Below are positions 24,801 to 32,886 of a DNA stretch of 49,020 nucleotides, one piece after another. This DNA comes from Pseudomonadota bacterium (lineage in GTDB: Bacteria; Pseudomonadota; Gammaproteobacteria; Burkholderiales; JAJZUU01), in assembly GCA_021848325.1 (NCBI GenBank), contig JAJZUU010000014.1:1-49020 (forward strand). Direction: 5' to 3'. How positions within the stretch are numbered: position 1 is the stretch's first letter; each line of letters begins with the position of its first letter. Under the pieces are notes generated by a model that did no database searches, was not told the origin of the DNA, and worked only from the letters and a program-made list of their open reading frames with translations. Both the position numbers and the translations under genes were made by a program.

Positions 24801-27069
24801 GGAAGACGTCATTTTCAATTTCCCTCGGTATGTCACGGGCAAGCCTCGCCGCTTTCTGTCGGCCGTCCGAGAATAGGAGCGATTTGCGGCCGCCGTTGGG
24901 TGACCGATCACTCGACTGTATGGTTTGTGGCTGAAGCTCAACTTGTGTGCGAACAAGCTGAGCAAAAGGCGCTTCCCCTTTTGTCGCCAAGTCCATGATC
25001 TTGGTGGACCCCGCCCGCCAATTGGTCGTGCAGACCGGGCACTGGTTATTAAACGTCAGGGTTGGCTGCCCTGCGATCTGCATAAGCCCATCTGGCCTGA
25101 GCACCTCAATATATTGGTCCAGTTTTGCTTGCTCAGGCCTACGCATGCTCAATCGTCCGGTTGTCTTGTGGAGCCAGTTGCTTGAACCCTCATGCCTCCC
25201 AGGCACATCTATTGCACGTCGATTTATCTCAACCAGAAAATGGGCTTCAAGCAGGCCGCTTGCACCCCACAAGCCCTCAGAAGGCTGATGCCACAAGAAC
25301 TCACCATGCGCGTCATGCACGTAGCCTCGGATAAAAGCTGCCCCGCAGTCTCGGTGCGTCAAGACCTCATAGACGCGAGATCCACAATCGCACATCAATC
25401 TCGGTGTTGAATAAAGCTTCCCAAGAATTCCACTTTTGCCTGACTCTCGAGCGCCACATTCAGGATTGATGCATGCGTATAGCCCAGGAAGCCCCCGAAA
25501 GAACAAGTGTGATCGAACAGGGGAAAACACCCTACCTGTTCCCTTATCCTTGGCAAAGGACATGAGCGCCAACAGGCCCTCCAATGCCTTTGCTGCTAGA
25601 TCAGCGTTTGGAAAAGTCTGTGCGGCAATCTCCCGCAGTTTCTGGGGTTTTGATGTGATCCTGTTCGCCACGAAAGCAGCAGGGCCAAAAGACTGGAGCC
25701 AGCCAAACACAGCAGTCTGAAAAGACGAAGTATCACCAAGCTCATTTGGACACGCATACCTCAGCGCAGCGCACAGGCGGGTAAATTCGTTTGCGGCCTC
25801 GGAAAGTTTGCTTTCCCCTTCGTGCAAAGTTGAAAAATCGTATCCTGCCAATGCCGCCCCTTCATCCGGGGTAGCCGTTCTTTCGCCAGCCTTCAGTTGC
25901 TGCTGGCCTGTAATGAGAACAAATTCTTTGCTTCTGTCCTCATGCCCACTCAAATCTGCGGCAAAGGACTTCATGCGGATCTTTGCTTCTGGGGAGGAGC
26001 CCAAACTCGCGCTTGTTAGGATATATCTGACCCTATCGCGCGGAATACCTAGTCTAGCGTGCAGCCGTCGTAGCAAGTAGGCGACTTCAGCTCCACCCGA
26101 GCCCCTATACATGTGGGCCTCATCAAGAACAACAATGAACTTGTTTTGCGTATCGGCAGCCAGCCACGCTGCTGTTTGATCAAATATGGGGGCTTCAATA
26201 GGACGAAGCAGCATATATTCCAGCATCGAGTAGTTAGTCACCAGAATATCCGGACACCGGTGCTGCATTTCTTGTCGCGACAGCATTTCGGTATCAGCCG
26301 AACCTGTTCTAAACGATGATGAGAGATATTGTGCTAAGTCCTTTGCTGGCCACTTGCCCTCTTTTTTCAGTTTATCTTCAGCTTCAGGCGGGAGGCCAAG
26401 GAATGCCTTCTGGATGAAAGATCCAAGACGTATTTCGTTTTTTTGAGGGGTCTCTTCGCCAGGATATGGCGTCCGACTTGTATACATGCCGAACGTTATA
26501 CGATGGTCACGGCTTCCTTGCAATTGATGAGCAACTTCTTGCTGCCCGAGAATACGGCGAAGGCGCGATATCTGATCGTTGACCAGTGCGTTCATGGGAT
26601 ACAAAAGCAGCGCGCGACACCCAGGGTGAAGCCATGACTGAGGTCGGCTATCCGCCTCTACTGCCATTGACCCCAGAATTGGCATCAAGAAGCTTTCTGT
26701 CTTGCCAGAACCGGTACCAGTCGCAACGATAATTTCGCGATCCTCACCCACAAATATTTCAAGCGACTCTGCCTGATGTTGATAAGGCGTTTCCGGAATG
26801 CCTGTGATCTTGTGCGCACGTGCAGTGTTCAGAACTGTCTTGGCCGCCTCGGGAATATGGAGTTCGCCGTAGGCCTTGCCTGGCATATAAAATGGGGTTG
26901 CTTCAAGCCTTGGCTCCTGAAACGTACCCCCTTCCTTCTCCAACAGTCTGACACGATCGCCAATTAGGCCCTCGTCCCAAATGTGGTATTGAGCCTCAAG
27001 GTATTGGTGTAATTTTCGCTTCATGCCCTCAAAAACCGCGCGGGCAGAATACGTTTTGATTTCACTCAT
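21817..27069 (-). CDS. druE: DruE-like giant DEAH helicase with DUF1998 C-terminus
   Basis: A 1750-residue superfamily 2 helicase. Motif I is ATGTGSGKT at residues 116-124, then LLLYPMNALVNDQ, DEAH at 316-319, TSAS motif III, and a second helicase lobe with QRAGRTGRRG near 1110. Several cysteine pairs suggest zinc ribbons (YQCSHCATVSPVEWWGHCPVC-like, and YIYCPECGFTPG with CPLCGA). The C-terminal part ends in a DUF1998 four-cysteine cluster near 1630 (GCDCSSSCDKCLRHYGNRFY). This layout and size fit DruE; shorter relatives such as MrfA are DNA repair helicases. The start at 27069 gives an 8-base overlap with the preceding gene; the longer frame would overlap it by 116 bases. Confidence 0.82.
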   Translation of the reverse strand: MSEIKTYSARAVFEGMKRKLHQYLEAQYHIWDEGLIGDRVRLLEKEGGTFQEPRLEATPFYMPGKAYGELHIPEAAKTVLNTARAHKITGIPETPYQHQAESLEIFVGEDREIIVATGTGSGKTESFLMPILGSMAVEADSRPQSWLHPGCRALLLYPMNALVNDQISRLRRILGQQEVAHQLQGSRDHRITFGMYTSRTPYPGEETPQKNEIRLGSFIQKAFLGLPPEAEDKLKKEGKWPAKDLAQYLSSSFRTGSADTEMLSRQEMQHRCPDILVTNYSMLEYMLLRPIEAPIFDQTAAWLAADTQNKFIVVLDEAHMYRGSGGAEVAYLLRRLHARLGIPRDRVRYILTSASLGSSPEAKIRMKSFAADLSGHEDRSKEFVLITGQQQLKAGERTATPDEGAALAGYDFSTLHEGESKLSEAANEFTRLCAALRYACPNELGDTSSFQTAVFGWLQSFGPAAFVANRITSKPQKLREIAAQTFPNADLAAKALEGLLALMSFAKDKGTGRVFSPVRSHLFFRGLPGLYACINPECGARESGKSGILGKLYSTPRLMCDCGSRVYEVLTHRDCGAAFIRGYVHDAHGEFLWHQPSEGLWGASGLLEAHFLVEINRRAIDVPGRHEGSSNWLHKTTGRLSMRRPEQAKLDQYIEVLRPDGLMQIAGQPTLTFNNQCPVCTTNWRAGSTKIMDLATKGEAPFAQLVRTQVELQPQTIQSSDRSPNGGRKSLLFSDGRQKAARLARDIPREIENDVFRQLLLLGVKELLAINQEPRLRRTYVAVVHALAQHSLLLFDGSDRDHLQQEVRNYLRYYKGDLEGALQDQHTPPPSFNALLLRHLGSPFYSVSALTLAYLTVTKIAYRTITDELTGLGKADLDRVLMAWLQSFANAFAIDSNLAQGVRVKAAGHPLAGGLDVTAGFSQQTQGFLRERIPDLDRVFRVFAGVLCQTSTSRAGQFIDPNKLSLILATDEQRWYQCSHCATVSPVEWWGHCPVCLASGVVAVNPGATDYLRARKAFFRDPVVDVLEGKARPFNLSVEEHTAQLSYRDVDDPSTTTEDFERRFRDILVAPTDTSIDVLSSTTTMEVGIDIGSLVAVGLRNVPPLRQNYQQRAGRTGRRGSAISTVVTYAQNSPHDNHYFENPEPIIAGEPTLPGIDIGNPKIIERHIRAQLIQSFFHLESPIPGGSDIFSVLGKTMAFYGGEGTFSLQAFEEWLKTAESAQSRFSAIQKWLPVSYEKMPAEVADEFLLELERIRPTSEDELEASELNLIEFLFSRGFLPSYAFPRDLCALQIEGPLDRSNGFTKVNIIQRPQQGLNVALSEYAPGRFVVVDKKTYRVGTVAANGSSAVENRAVRLFSERRYYIYCPECGFTPGFRHSEPVGEDCPLCGAAALEARTVIVPQVVFPAGCREVDEHDDEQVFTNATSAQLSVPEHGSFNWKRFGMNGQIAFTRNQQLVMVNKGEEENGQHDGFRICNQCGRAALDDSDMGTHDRDYYVSGRARPTRCQGQYKRVYLGYSFNSDTLLLRMPLGDALRFDPVDRTERAPISDAMQSLAEAIVLGIGRELDIDIREINAGFRFLRVGNENFADIFIYDTLSGGAGYATQAGEVMDNVMVRVESLLDGCDCSSSCDKCLRHYGNRFYHATLDRILALDLLRFIRDGVLPAKPPVEEQHNALRPLIDMLELAGWQIAHTNSSPATAIRNDGKTVDLYSYPSLVRPEHYGFAKAGTKAAFSPYELSRDLPGAYGIIA

Positions 27070-28009
27070 GGTTGGCAATCTCGCATCCGAGGTCTTGTAG
27101 GGCAGACTTAACGGTAGGCCAGCACGTGGCTTTGTGGCATAGCCAAACGTAACCAAATCTTTGGGGATCCATTTCACAGAGGGCGCTTAGGAGCCGTCTT
27201 ACTGAATGTGGAACTATCAGCGGCAAGCTTACAAGAATCGAGTTGGCCTGCGAGCGCGTAAACACCGTCAGTGGCTCGCCTAGCAATGACGCTAATCCGT
27301 ATTGCAAACTAAGGTTGTCCACAACTCCAGGGCCTTCCAGCAATACGCGGCTGCTTGTTACCCTGCCAAGAAAGTAACGATAGTGGTTTGGGCCAAGTCT
27401 CGACCTGAATAGGCTTACGCTGTTCCAGGCAGAAACACGACGGTCAGTGATTGAAAGCCAAGCTGGCTCGCGATATCCGTTACGGGTTGCACGGCTGACT
27501 GATTTCACGCTGAAAGCCTCAAGCTCTGCCGAGGCAATCGAGGGTCTGAAGTCGTTTGTGGCTGACTTTATTAGGGTTCGCACCCATGTTGCTGTGTCGA
27601 TGTCATTGATCCCACGCCAGGATTTCAGCGACTGAGTGGGCAGGCGGCTCGCTTGGGCTGTCGCGACGAGGCGTCCCAAACCGGCGCGTCGAATGCTTGA
27701 AAAATGCCGCTGCAACTCCGCAGTGGGTGCAATGCTTACCAACAGAGACGAGTCACCATCTAAGGAAACGGCTCGTGTTGGGGTCGGCAGCCAGTAGCCT
27801 TTTCCAAGGTCCTCGGCCTCCCTGAGGACGCTTATGTCCGCCAGTGCGCACTTCAGAGCCTGTGACGGCAGGTTGGTTCGAGAGAAAATCTCTTGTATTC
27901 TGCCCATATGTACTTCGTGAACGGTGCTTTGGGCCGTTACGCTTAGCGACGCTACCGCGCCCCGGACAACCTCAATTGGATCAAATTTTGGCAGTGACAA
28001 TGGACGCAT
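27062..28009 (-). CDS. Druantia operon gene 1 (DruD-like by position)
   Basis: A 315-residue soluble protein of no recognisable family. It starts MRPLSLPKFDPIEVVRGAVA, and has a helical N-terminal half that could contain a winged-helix (HEVHMGRIQEIFSRTNLPSQ, ALKCALADISVLREAEDLGK) and a C-terminal half ending DPQRFGYVWLCHKATCWPTV. First gene of the five-gene operon, with AAGGGCGG before the ATG, and overlapping the helicase start by 8 bases. Assignment to DruD is by operon position and by elimination. It may help the helicase recognise its target, but nothing in the sequence shows this. Confidence 0.6.
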   Translation of the reverse strand: MRPLSLPKFDPIEVVRGAVASLSVTAQSTVHEVHMGRIQEIFSRTNLPSQALKCALADISVLREAEDLGKGYWLPTPTRAVSLDGDSSLLVSIAPTAELQRHFSSIRRAGLGRLVATAQASRLPTQSLKSWRGINDIDTATWVRTLIKSATNDFRPSIASAELEAFSVKSVSRATRNGYREPAWLSITDRRVSAWNSVSLFRSRLGPNHYRYFLGRVTSSRVLLEGPGVVDNLSLQYGLASLLGEPLTVFTRSQANSILVSLPLIVPHSVRRLLSALCEMDPQRFGYVWLCHKATCWPTVKSALQDLGCEIANHE

Positions 28010-28267
28010 CCGATCACCGCCCTTCGTCGACGAGTTGGAATGCCGAATGCTTTCGAATAGAAAAAATGACTCCTGGCGATTTCATTTGCTTATTACCACC
28101 GAAACGGGATCGCGGCATCAAATAAGGTCCAGCGACGCCCCGGTACCCGGTATATTCAGCTCGGCTAGTTGCAATGGCGCGCCAAAATAGCTTACCAGAT
28201 GTGGTTACAATGGTGCCACTGATGGCCTCTTGATGTACGCCTTGATTAGAGGAAAATAAAAACAACT

Positions 28268-28286
28268 GGGGCGGAAAATCCGCCCC
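28268..28286 (-). terminator. Rho-independent terminator after the KfrA-like gene
   Basis: A perfect 8-bp GC-rich stem (GGGGCGGA against TCCGCCCC) with a three-base loop, 32 bp past the KfrA-like stop. On the minus strand it is followed by GTTGTTTTTATTTTCC. It isolates the defence operon from KfrA-like transcription, so that operon needs its own promoter within 28010-28267. I see no convincing one. Confidence 0.85.
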
Positions 28287-28317
28287 CAAGTAAATGCTGA
28301 TACCAAATCAAGGATCG

Positions 28318-28830
28318 CTAGGTTTCTTCTGTTGTTTGGCCTTTTTCAACCCCTGCCTTTCCGGGGAGCTTGAGCCCCAAGTCCTTAATCACTTGACGCA
28401 CGACCTTCAAATTCGCCTCCGCAGTCACGGCGCGATCTGCGAGCGCGTCCCTTTCTGCTTTCGTGCCTCCAAGCTCGGCGGTTAGCTCGTCCACCTGCTT
28501 CGCCAGGCTGTCCGCCAGGGCAGTCAGCTCCCGGTGCCCTTCCTGCAGTTCCACCCGTACGCTATGCAGCGCAAGGCGCTCAGATCCGACCGTCGAGCTC
28601 GCCAATTTGCAAGCCTCGTGCCACACACGCTTGGCTTCCTCGATCAAGCTCTCGGGCACGGGCCCGGTGACCTCTGCGGGGACCAGCCCCCGGTTTAGCA
28701 CGACCTTTATCGCCTCCGAAATGGTCGAGTAGCTGCCCCGACCAGCCGCCTTGCGGACCCCCTCCAGCGTCACGCGCTCATTACGCGCTAGCATTTCCTC
28801 AACGATGCGAATGTAATTATCGATACACAC
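28318..28830 (-). CDS. KfrA-like DNA-binding protein with coiled-coil tail
   Basis: A 170-residue protein. The first 90 residues fit the KfrA N-terminal DNA-binding domain found on plasmids: YIRIVEEMLARNERVTLEGV then RKAAGRGSYSTISEAIKVVL. The rest is coiled coil (ALADSLAKQVDELTAELGGT, KAERDALADRAVTAEANLKV). KfrA proteins repress their own gene and support plasmid stability. GTG at 28830 is preferred because AAGGAG is six bases upstream; the longer frame to an ATG at 28899 lacks such a site and would run through the repeats upstream. Within an integrated island, this points to plasmid ancestry or a maintenance function. Confidence 0.72.
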   Translation of the reverse strand: MCIDNYIRIVEEMLARNERVTLEGVRKAAGRGSYSTISEAIKVVLNRGLVPAEVTGPVPESLIEEAKRVWHEACKLASSTVGSERLALHSVRVELQEGHRELTALADSLAKQVDELTAELGGTKAERDALADRAVTAEANLKVVRQVIKDLGLKLPGKAGVEKGQTTEET

Positions 28831-28874
28831 TTCCAGCTCCTTACGAATGTAGTGACGAATGTAAGTGCGATGTA
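28807..28874. repeat. Twelve-base-spaced CGAATGTA repeats, likely operator or iterons
   Basis: The words GCGAATGTA (28807), ACGAATGTA (28843), ACGAATGTA (28855) and GCGATGTA (28867) begin 36, 12 and 12 bases apart, all multiples of 12. They surround the GTG start of the KfrA-like gene. Either an autoregulatory operator or iterons of a replication origin would look like this. Confidence 0.55.
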
Positions 28875-29068
28875 GCGGTGTAAGGAACGTGTAAACCATT
28901 CAATACAACGGGTACTCCTTCTACAATTGGTTCTACGCCGGTTACATGGCCTTTACAAAAACGTATAGCGACCGCTCGTCCGAATCTGCGACCCATGCCA
29001 AGAATTTCTTGCGCATGCGCGAACACGATCTCTTGCACGCAAAAATTGCAATCGCGAAGCGTGGGGAG

Positions 29069-29450
29069 CCGCTGCGAAGCAGCGGGGCAAGGGCGTCCAG
29101 CCCGTCGCCCCCGTAGGCGCATTCCGCCCATGCGGAATCGCCGAAGGGCTAGGGGGAGCCGCAAGCGTAAGGCCCCAGACGGACATGCTCAGCATGTCCG
29201 GCGTCGGGGCCGTCCCAGCCCCCAGGCTGGGGCGCGCAGCGGGGGCGCAGCCCCGCCCCCAGAGGCGAAGCCGGCGGGCAAGGCGTTTCCGAGCTAGGGG
29301 TTCCCTCCGCGATGCGAAGCAGCGCGGGAGGGGCGAGCAAATGCCTTGCCCGCCGGCGCCAGTCACCGCCGAAGGCGGGGATGCGAGGCAAAGCCTCGCA
29401 CCGGTGGGGGCGCTATCAAAAATGCAGGGGAGCGGGCGTCCAGCCCGCTC
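29069..29450. repeat. Dense palindromic GC-rich stretch, possible origin or transfer site
   Basis: No credible gene. Perfect stems include CCGCTGC/GCAGCGG (29069-29085), GGACATGCT/AGCATGTCC (29181-29199, nested in a longer stem), TGCGAGGC/GCCTCGCA (29382-29400), GAGCGGGC/GCCCGCTC (29430-29450) and a 15-bp inverted repeat pairing 29270-29284 with 29343-29357. The word GGGCGTCCAGCCCG occurs at both 29091 and 29434. Lying between KfrA-like and replication-relaxation-like genes, it could be a plasmid-type origin or oriT. The whole gap is 28831-29657. Confidence 0.6.
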
Positions 29451-29657
29451 AGGAAGCCGTGCCGCCCTAGCGGCTGAGCCGAAGGCTCAAGGCGTCCGAC
29501 CTGCAATCCCTCGCGAAGCGAGACTTTTTTCACTGTCGGCAAACTCGCGCCTACCCTACCGACGGTAACACCGACGCTGCCACGACGCTCAAAATCGGAG
29601 GTTTTGGCAGCTTCGTTCCTATATTCCCACGCCACCATCACAAGGAGATCGCACACC

Positions 29658-30635
29658 GTGGGAATATTCAACCGGATCAAGTCGGCCGTTACCGCTTCGC
29701 CCACCGAGGACCAAGACAGCCGCACGGATACGACCGAACCAGCCGTCTGCCCTACCCCCCAAGCAAGCGGTAGCTCGCCCTCTGGGGCCGAGCAGCAGGC
29801 AACACCCCCCACTCAGAGGCACGGTTCCCCCTTGCGTGCAAAGAATGCCAGCCCCACGCGCCGCGCAAACGGAAGCCAGATCGCCCGATCGCACGAGATC
29901 GAGATCCTCGCGGCTCTGCACCGCTTCGGGTGGCTTCGGGTGCAAGATATTGCCCGCTTGTTGTGGCCCAACGCCCGCGAACCCTTGGACATGGCGTATC
30001 GGGTACTCAAGCGTATGGCCGAGCGCAAGCTCATCCTGGTACGAAAGACTTCCCACGGGCGGATCTTCGTGCTGGCCTTGGGTGGGACGAGCCGACTAAG
30101 GGATGAAGCCGGGATCCATGCCAAGAGCGGCAAGGATCTCGAGCCTGGGAATTTTCAGCACCGCTCGATCGCCAACATGTACTCCATCGAACGCATGCTC
30201 GATCCGGACGGATGGGACGTTTTCACGGAGTTCGAGATTCAGGCTCACCGCGCCCCGGTGTTTGCCGTGAACAAGAAGGTGGCGGACGTGCTCGAAATCG
30301 CGGAGGGCGCCTGCGCCTGGATTGAGTGCGAGAATACCCGGAAGCGAACCGACGACGTCCACAAGTTGCTGGAGTTCACGCTGGACGGCTTGTCGCGCCC
30401 GCTGTGGGTGGCGGACGACATCAAGCTGGTGGAGGTCCGCTTCGTCTATGTCAACCCGGCGCCAGCCGTGCGCCTGCTAAAGCGGCTGGTCTCTCGCGTT
30501 GAGCGGGAGCCGCACCGCCCTTGGTCCGAGATTGGGCTGGCTGTCGAGTTTGTGGGCTTGCAGCTCGCGCCGTCCGGACTCTGCATCGGCCGCAAGGTGA
30601 CCCCGCTGCACAACTACATCCAGGGTCGCATTTAG
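29658..30635 (+). CDS. Replication-relaxation-type DNA-binding protein
   Basis: A 325-residue protein. After a low-complexity N-terminal 75 residues comes a winged-helix: EIEILAALHRFGWLRVQDIA, RLLWPNAREPLDMAYRVLKR, MAERKLILVRKTSHGRIFVL, matching the replication-relaxation family found on plasmids and integrative elements. A later part, VADVLEIAEGACAWIECENT and RKRTDDVHKLLEFTLDGLSR, has the acidic and lysine pattern of nuclease-like folds, but activity is unproven. GTG at 29658 is chosen because AAGGAG lies 10 bases upstream. It is the only island gene on the plus strand, facing away from the palindromic stretch it may act on. Confidence 0.7.
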   Translation: MGIFNRIKSAVTASPTEDQDSRTDTTEPAVCPTPQASGSSPSGAEQQATPPTQRHGSPLRAKNASPTRRANGSQIARSHEIEILAALHRFGWLRVQDIARLLWPNAREPLDMAYRVLKRMAERKLILVRKTSHGRIFVLALGGTSRLRDEAGIHAKSGKDLEPGNFQHRSIANMYSIERMLDPDGWDVFTEFEIQAHRAPVFAVNKKVADVLEIAEGACAWIECENTRKRTDDVHKLLEFTLDGLSRPLWVADDIKLVEVRFVYVNPAPAVRLLKRLVSRVEREPHRPWSEIGLAVEFVGLQLAPSGLCIGRKVTPLHNYIQGRI

Positions 30636-30806
30636 GGCATCTCTCGACACCGTCCAGAGCACTTCGCGAGAAGCTCGCCTTTTCTCCTGGCGGGCGCCAC
30701 ACCGAGCGTGCCCAAAAGATGGCCACGCGTTACCCTCATCCGCGCGCCGAAGCTTTATGCAGTGGCTTCCAGAGGCCGCTTTGTCGTATGGTCACCGCGC
30801 TTCCTC

Positions 30807-31064
30807 TCACTGAACCGCCGTACGATTCGCGCTCTTGCGCGGACGGCCTCGTGGGCGCTCAACCCTCACAGGGCGAGGCTGAGTGGAAAGGGCTGCAGGC
30901 CCTGCTTTTTGGAGCAGCCACGCATCCAGCGATTCCTCAAGCCAGAGTACACGCCGCCCCAGGTGGATGGGAGATGGGATGATCCCTTGAGCGCTCCAGT
31001 ATTCGATCGCTCTGACGCTTGCCTTGAGCTTGTCGGCCACTTCCTTTTTGGTGAGCAGATTCAC
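30807..31064 (-). CDS. AlpA/MerR-like excisionase-type regulator
   Basis: An 85-residue protein with an N-terminal winged helix: NLLTKKEVADKLKASVRAIE then YWSAQGIIPSPIHLGRRVLW and LEESLDAWLLQKAG. This is the AlpA/helix_turn_helix_17 pattern, typical of excisionases and regulators of integrases. The C-terminal tail is basic (PRGRPRKSAN). It lies downstream of the integrase gene on the same strand with a 269-bp gap, the usual pairing in tRNA-inserted islands. A GTG start at 31064 is chosen from the conserved start of the fold. Confidence 0.75.
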   Translation of the reverse strand: MNLLTKKEVADKLKASVRAIEYWSAQGIIPSPIHLGRRVLWLEESLDAWLLQKAGPAALSTQPRPVRVERPRGRPRKSANRTAVQ

Positions 31065-31333
31065 GCGGTTTACCCCGTTTCGTTGATGATGAAATAGGGT
31101 GCGCTCTGTTGCACACCCCGGGGACATATAGTCACCGGTTGTCCACTTTATTGCGAAGCAACTGCGGACGGAGTATAGCCGCTGGCGCCCACTGCCTCGG
31201 GCAACGCTTGTCGCGGCGGGCCCGCGAAACAAGACGTCGATTCCCGGGAGTACGAACTTCGGAACCTCCAATATATCCGCAGGACATCCGTCCTTGTTGG
31301 CTTGCGATGCTTGGGAGCCGGGGGCGCGAGCGG

Positions 31334-32626
31334 TTACCTCCTGCGTTCCGGGAAAAGGATCACATTGCCACCCGCCGCGATGACTTCTGCCAGGGCGGCT
31401 TTCGTCGATGTCTCGCAAGCCGCTGTCTCTTCGGCGGAACGATGCATGCCCACAAAACGCTGGCGCCCCCGATGCATGTAAACGCGGGTCGGCTTGGGGA
31501 GCGCGATGTCCATTTTCTCCGCAAGCTTGCGGGTGCACAGGTGTGCATAGCGCTGCAGCATGCGCATGTCGCGATGGCCGGTGATGGCCTGCAGATCGAG
31601 CAGCGTGTATTGGCCGGATTCCGCCAGGCGGCTCGTGGCTTCATGGCGAAGGTCGTGGAAATGCAGGTCGGCGATCCCCGCTTTGGGCAGAACCCTCCGG
31701 GACCACGCCAGTTTGAGGGCATTCGGCGTGATCGGAAACAGCCGAGGGTCGTTGGGTTGGAAAAGGGAGCGCAGCACATCCATGGCCACTTGCGTGAGCG
31801 GTACCTTGCGGGAGCGGCCGTTTTTCGTGGTGGGCAGGAAGGCCCCCCGCTCCTCGAAATCGATGTGCTCCCGGGTGAGTCCGAGGATTTCGCCGCGGCG
31901 CATGGCGGTCTGAAGCGCAATGATGATCGCGGGCTCGATGTAGGGGTTCTCGTCAGCCCGCGCCGCCGCGAGAATCGCGTCTTCCTCGCGAACTTTCAGC
32001 CGCCGGTCGCGTTCGTTGAAATATTTCGGGCGCTTCAACCCCTTGAAGGGGTCTTCCGGCGCGGCGATCTTCCAGACGTCGCCCGCCCAGTTCAAGACCT
32101 GGCGAATCACGTCGAGCTCGCGGTCCACGGTGGCGGGAGCCACTTCGGTCAACCGGTCGTTGATGAAGTCTTGAAGGTCTTCGGTCACGAGTTCGCCCAC
32201 CTTCTTGTCGACCCAGAACTCCACCCGCAAGATTCGGTTCAGGCGGTAGCGTTCGAACTCAGCGCCCTTGTGCTGCGGGACCACTTCCTCCACATAACGC
32301 CCGATGAGATCAGCCACGGTGTGGCGGAAGGCCGCCCCGTAGTCCCGGAAAACGGAGCGGGACTGCTCGGCCTCCAAGTTGAGCTTGAGCTGCTTCGCCT
32401 CGGCGAGGGTGTCGACTGTGAGGCAAAACGGGGCAGCCCCCTTGCGGCGCGACTGCACCTGGAACTGGTTCGCCAGGCGTTTGACGGCCGCCTTGATCCC
32501 CTCATCCCCAAGCGTTGCCGCGTAAGCCTCGGCCTCGGATTTTCTGTTGTAGGGAAATTCGCGATACAGGTCCTCGCGATTGCGTGCGGAAACCGCCCAG
32601 GGGGAACGGTCGATGATGGTGGCCAT
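31334..32626 (-). CDS. Tyrosine site-specific integrase of the island
   Basis: A 430-residue phage-type integrase with arm-binding, core-binding and catalytic domains. The catalytic set is complete: Arg in TAMRRGEILGLT, Lys in TKNGRSRKVPL, HxxR in HDLRHEATSRLAESG, His in ITGHRDMRML and Tyr in QRYAHLCTRKL. Start at 32626 has GGAG five bases upstream; the longer frame overlaps the arm-site repeat. It is 146 bp from tRNA-Pro, inside the att repeat, and so should catalyse insertion and, with the AlpA-like protein, excision. A fragment of a close relative lies at 13788-13940. Confidence 0.95.
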   Translation of the reverse strand: MATIIDRSPWAVSARNREDLYREFPYNRKSEAEAYAATLGDEGIKAAVKRLANQFQVQSRRKGAAPFCLTVDTLAEAKQLKLNLEAEQSRSVFRDYGAAFRHTVADLIGRYVEEVVPQHKGAEFERYRLNRILRVEFWVDKKVGELVTEDLQDFINDRLTEVAPATVDRELDVIRQVLNWAGDVWKIAAPEDPFKGLKRPKYFNERDRRLKVREEDAILAAARADENPYIEPAIIIALQTAMRRGEILGLTREHIDFEERGAFLPTTKNGRSRKVPLTQVAMDVLRSLFQPNDPRLFPITPNALKLAWSRRVLPKAGIADLHFHDLRHEATSRLAESGQYTLLDLQAITGHRDMRMLQRYAHLCTRKLAEKMDIALPKPTRVYMHRGRQRFVGMHRSAEETAACETSTKAALAEVIAAGGNVILFPERRR

Positions 32627-32683
32627 GTGAGCTCCAAAAGTCTCGGAGCCACGTATAGCTATTGGCCTGCCACTTCTTCGGAT

Positions 32684-32702
32684 TTGCAGCAGAATTGCAG
32701 CA
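32684..32702. promoter_or_regulatory. Candidate integrase arm site, right end
   Basis: TTGCAGCAGAATTGCAGCA, identical and in the same direction as 16392-16410. An inverted CTGCTGCAA follows at 32718-32726. It lies between the integrase start and the right att repeat. Confidence 0.6.
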
Positions 32703-32768
32703 AAAAACCCGATTTTCTGCTGCAAGACACCGCAGGTGTCCGATCAAGTGGATGATTGGATTGGGAAA

Positions 32769-32849
<81 letters not shown>

Positions 32850-32886
32850 CTTGTCGTCCGTGCCACGCGACATCTACCGCTGCGGC

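Noticed and set aside
21817-27069. DISARM or Dpd system based on a DUF1998 helicase
   Set aside because: DISARM would have separate DrmA and DrmB genes plus a PLD nuclease and usually a methyltransferase; Dpd would have the tRNA-transglycosylase-like DpdA. None is seen, whereas a DUF4338 gene is adjacent.
28014-28289. A 91-residue minus-strand frame ending 4 bases before the first defence gene
   Set aside because: Its start lies in the terminator hairpin at 28268-28286, it has no ribosome binding site and no recognisable motif. A shorter coupled peptide cannot be excluded.
29069-29450. CRISPR array in the repeat-rich stretch
   Set aside because: The repeats are hairpins of different sequence and spacing, not a repeated unit with regular spacers. 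No cas genes are present.
31109-32755. A 548-residue plus-strand frame opposite the integrase
   Set aside because: The minus strand carries all integrase catalytic residues, so this frame is a shadow.
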